NCBI GenBank assembly: GCA_022818135.1
Contig: JAFMSR010000008.1
Coordinates: forward strand, 27,102,767 to 27,166,766
Source: Saxidomus purpurata
Taxonomy: Eukaryota; Mollusca; Bivalvia; Venerida; Veneridae
Length of the DNA: 64,000 nucleotides
Direction of reading: 5' to 3'
The notes under the pieces are model-generated. The model made no database searches and was not told the origin of the DNA. It saw only the letters and a program-made list of their open reading frames with translations. Positions 60,273 through 64,000 of this stretch are shown one piece after another. The position numbers and the translations under genes were made by a program. Numbering within the stretch: the first letter of the stretch is position 1; each line of letters begins with the position of its first letter.

Positions 60273-61700
60273 GTTTCACATTTAACATTTTAACTCGGGT
60301 TTTGGTTGTGTTATAATACGACTGTATTAACTCTCTCGCATTTTTTATTTAGTTTACTTATGTCCGTTTTGAACTTTTTTCTTTAATGTCGATCTAAATT
60401 TATATTTTGTTATTGGAAAACGGACTGCCAGATAAAATGTTTCCTGACAAAAAAGAGATGAAATTTAAAGGTTTATGTATAATAGCAGATGCTACAATAA
60501 CTACCTGCAAACTATCATGTAGCTTAAAACATATTCATCATCCGTGTAACTAATTCGATATCTAAACAGCATGAGAAGTGATTAAATATACATTTTTGAA
60601 CAGACTTTTGTCGCTTTAAATCAAGGACAGCGTTAAAGTGTGAAATCTGACAAAAGAGTCTATGTTTCGGAAACATTGTCGACTTTGTATCACGTTCAAC
60701 TGTAGTGTTCCAAAACAACTGCTCAAATAAGACAACAACGAATATATATGTATGGTCAATTGCATGACTGACCATGAAATACTGTGACATTGTAGCGTAT
60801 GACACATAAGATAGAGTTAAGTTTACTGTTCATCCTAGCGCCTAGATACAACAGCGTAATTGCTTTCTTCAATGGCAATAGTTTATTAAACATTCGACGG
60901 GCCATGACTACTAATCTAAGTTATACACTTCCGAATCTGTTAACGATAAATGAATTTATTGTTACACCTACTAAGCATCGGTGTAGGACATTATTATTAA
61001 TAGTATTATTTAATGCTCTTCTGAAACAACGCCATTTGTTTCTAGCATTCATGGGCATAAAGCGCTTTTGACAGTCTGATCGTGTTGTCAATGTTTTACC
61101 TTCAAATGCAAGCAAATACGCAACTTACAAGCTACATGCATATGCAGTTGATGTTAAAGAAGATGAAGTGAGAATGGGTTGAGTTATATATACACGTACA
61201 ACGTAGCACCAAACTGTTTGTTTAATTTGCTTTCATCTTATTTGAATCACATAATGTGCATTTGTCATATTTCAAGCGAAATAGTATTTTTATAATGTAT
61301 TTGTACTTAATTGTTGTATACAATAATATTTTGTTATTTTACTCAAATTCGTCTTTTATATTCATTTTACAAAATTTTTGATTCCTAGTTTGTCTTATCA
61401 GTGCTCTCAACTTTCACCAATCTCAAATCTCTTAGGACACATAGACCAAAGATAGCAGCATTAATGTAAAAGCATTTTAAATTTTTAAAGTGCAGACAAA
61501 TAGCAATGATTGAATTGCGACAATTTTTCTTCATTTTCCTTCACAACCGTTCCAGCGTTTCTCTTTGATTTTACCCATATGTCCTACATAAAGTCAGTAA
61601 AGTAACTGTCTAAAGTAATGATAGTCAATAGAATGTTCAGTTACAAAGGTTCACAATTGTTTTACCGAATGTACCTAATTAAGCCACTACTTTTATATTG

Positions 61701-64000
61701 AGGAGACATGCGATCCATAATCATAAAAACATGTCCAGTAAACAGCTAGAAAACTCTCTAACAAATCGTTGAAAATGCAATTTAAACTAAAACTGAAATT
61801 TCTTTTGTGTTGAAAAGTCACTAAATCAGCAATTTTCTGAAGACGGAAACCATTCTCACTACTATTTTATGCTTATAGATCGCTGACCATGAATTATTGA
61901 GTAGTCAAGAGGAAACGAAACGAATTTATTGCTTTTGTAATGAAATTATTGTTCAAAATAATACGAAAAGTAAGGAATGTATCAAAATCGATTAAGTTAT
62001 ATATTTGTAAATTAGCATTTTGTTCTATTTGTACATATGCAAACTGTGAACTGGTTTCCTATAATGATAAATGACAACAAAGAGTTATGAAAATGTTCCC
62101 AAGTGTGAGAATTTGTCTAAAGTTTTAACTATCATCTTCTGTTAATTCAGGTTTGAGGTTTTTTTTGTGTGTTTACATAATTGTTTCCGATTTTCGGAAC
62201 TTACCGTAACAACTTTTTAATCTTATCAGCTGCGATATTTAGTTCTGTAGGAATGTGCATTTTTATAAATCACGTTGAATTACCAAATTATTCCATTTCA
62301 TTAGGGATAACCATGGAAACAAGGTCATGACCTCTGCATTTAATTCTATTTTGTTGGCTCGATATAGCATTAAGTCTAGAGAGAACAGCATTTAGTTTTG
62401 TGGTTAAATCGTTCTTATTCACTCATTTGCTATGTTAATATCGCGTGCTACATATTGATGAATGTACTTTTGAGACTATAAGACGAAGTGCCCCAGCGCT
62501 TTGAATAAACATATGTTGTTTGTGGATTGACTCGATCATGACTTGATCAAAATCAACCCTGCCAAACAATAATTGCACTGGGACTTTGGACTAGCATGTT
62601 AACAGACATTCATAAGTGCAGAAAGAAATTATATTTATTTTTGTTATTTATAGTTCAAACTAATGCCATTATTGTAGTGTAGTTAAAGGTTGCTTATAAT
62701 GTTGACCATGGAGGAGCACGTGACCTCCTGTTTCCCGCAATTTTCTACAACTTGTTTCCATGAAAGTGGAACCAATCTGCGGAAGTGGAATCTGTGTGTT
62801 TCGTCTAATGGTTTTTCGTACCATTAAGTCTATAGCTCAACTTGCAATTTTGTCGCAATCTTTAGATAAACAGGATTTACATTTTTTAAACAAACAGGAT
62901 TAATAGCATTGATATCGTTAGTAAATAAGTTGCAGCAAAGAGTGTGTAATTTAAGATAGCACGGAAATTGTAAGGGAGTTGTCCATTCAAAGACGAATTG
63001 GAACACTCTAAAACAATGTTTTCATATGCCTTTCTTTCGTATTAAAGTCATTTCTTCACGGAAAAGAGTTTCCAAAAAGCTTTTCCTATTTCTGCAATGT
63101 CATTGAAAAAATAATGCCCTTTAATTCTAATATGTACTTGCCGATTTAAAAATCAAAGTTAGGAGTGTTTTTGGTACAACAAAAGGTCATTTTCACCAGT
63201 AAGACATCTTTTTTTTAACATAAGAGCTACTTGAAATTGTGCTCCTGGGACTTTTATGACTTGATTGAATACCGCCATTTATAGGTGCGATGGTACAACA
63301 AGTATCGTAAGTGATGTAATTAAAGTCAGTTACAGATCGGCATTTTAATCAGATCAAATCGACCAACACCATTCGATCGATTTCATTTTGATATTTGTTG
63401 GGGTTTTTAGAAAAAAAAAAAACAACATTTTTTTAATATCATCGGTAAATAACACATGGCACTAGGTTGTTACAAAAGCTTTATTTACTTTACATTTTTA
63501 TACCCCACCCCTTCTGCCTGTGATTTAAGTTATGAATTTTTCAGTTTAAAACTTGTCAGAAAATGGTAAACTTACTTGCGTCGGTTGTCTGTATGCAACA
63601 TGCACCTAGACTAATTTACATGTATCATACTTTGTACTTTTACAAATAATAATTTAGCATTTCGATTCTCATTATGTGTTTGATGTATATCACTGCCAGT
63701 AAATGTTTTTTCATTTTCAGTTTTCAACATAACATTAATTTAAAGATTACCCCTTCACTTCACTTTCATTTCTGTTCATACTAATAAAGTTTAACTGAGG
63801 TTATTCAGAAAGGGAAAAGGAAAGACTAAAACTAAGTATTTCTTAAAGATAATGTTTTAGCAAGTTTGTTTGTGAGATTTGGTTTTCGTCTTGCTATAGT
63901 TTGTTGTAGTTTTGAGGCATACTCTTTGTTGCATGCTCTTACAAGTACATGTACGTGCGATAGGTTGCCACAAGTAAGACGACTTGCTCTAAGACGCATT
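61701..64000. other. No feature recognised
   Basis: AT-rich DNA to the window end. Nothing supportable on either strand. Confidence 0.55.

Larger units (their letters stand above)
58310..61700 (+). repeat. Segmental duplication, copy 2
   Basis: Diverged partner of 52570-56700 in the same orientation, with the same block order. Its own insertions are a MITE at 58830 and a local tandem duplication at 59.6-60.3 kb. Divergence is high (many indels), so the duplication is old. Confidence 0.7.

Overview
The window looks like AT-rich, gene-poor animal nuclear DNA, most likely from a bivalve mollusc. It has no operons, no long ORFs, introns with GT-AG borders, tRNA-derived SINEs, TTAA-flanked short transposons, and dispersed repeats of a kind I associate with bivalve genomes (long repeats ending in GGTGAGCTAAAA, and tandem blocks built around 'TGACCTACTGACCTNAAAATCAATA'). 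The taxon is an inference from repeat style and exon structure, not from a database match.

The one gene I can prove lies on the minus strand in the left 12.7 kb. It is the 5' half of a Cys-loop ligand-gated ion channel subunit of the glycine-receptor/GluCl type. Five exons (12628-12480, 10661-10597, 7659-7592, 1166-940, 373-291) join in frame with consensus splice sites and give 197 codons: a signal peptide, most of the extracellular ligand-binding domain with binding loops D, A and E, and the complete 15-residue Cys-loop. The exon sizes 68, 227 and 83 nt and their phases follow the layout I recall for vertebrate glycine receptor genes. The rest of the gene (loops B and C, four membrane helices, cytoplasmic loop) lies off the left edge. 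A 99-nt non-coding exon at 15536-15438 is a good candidate for 5' leader, and a roughly 190-bp module that ends in a splice-donor-like motif recurs four times between 17.7 and 25.9 kb, which could be duplicated first exons or promoters.

Layout: 0.3-12.7 kb receptor gene, whose 6.4-kb third coding intron holds a 4.5-kb nested transposon; 12.7-15.5 kb leader intron with C-tract and CA-rich repeats; 15.5-26 kb putative upstream leader region with SINEs, a TTAA MITE and the four modules; 26-52 kb mostly intergenic or distal intronic DNA with SINEs, TTAA MITEs (one inserted in another), Helitron-like repeats and one GC-rich orphan exon candidate on the minus strand at 34.5 kb; 52.5-61.7 kb an old tandem segmental duplication of roughly 4 kb with later insertions; 61.7-64 kb featureless.

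The clearest structural discoveries are two nested-insertion events with readable TTAA target duplications. One is a 4.2-kb fold-back element with about 575-bp inverted arms sitting inside a MITE within the receptor gene. The other is a MITE inserted into another copy of its own family.
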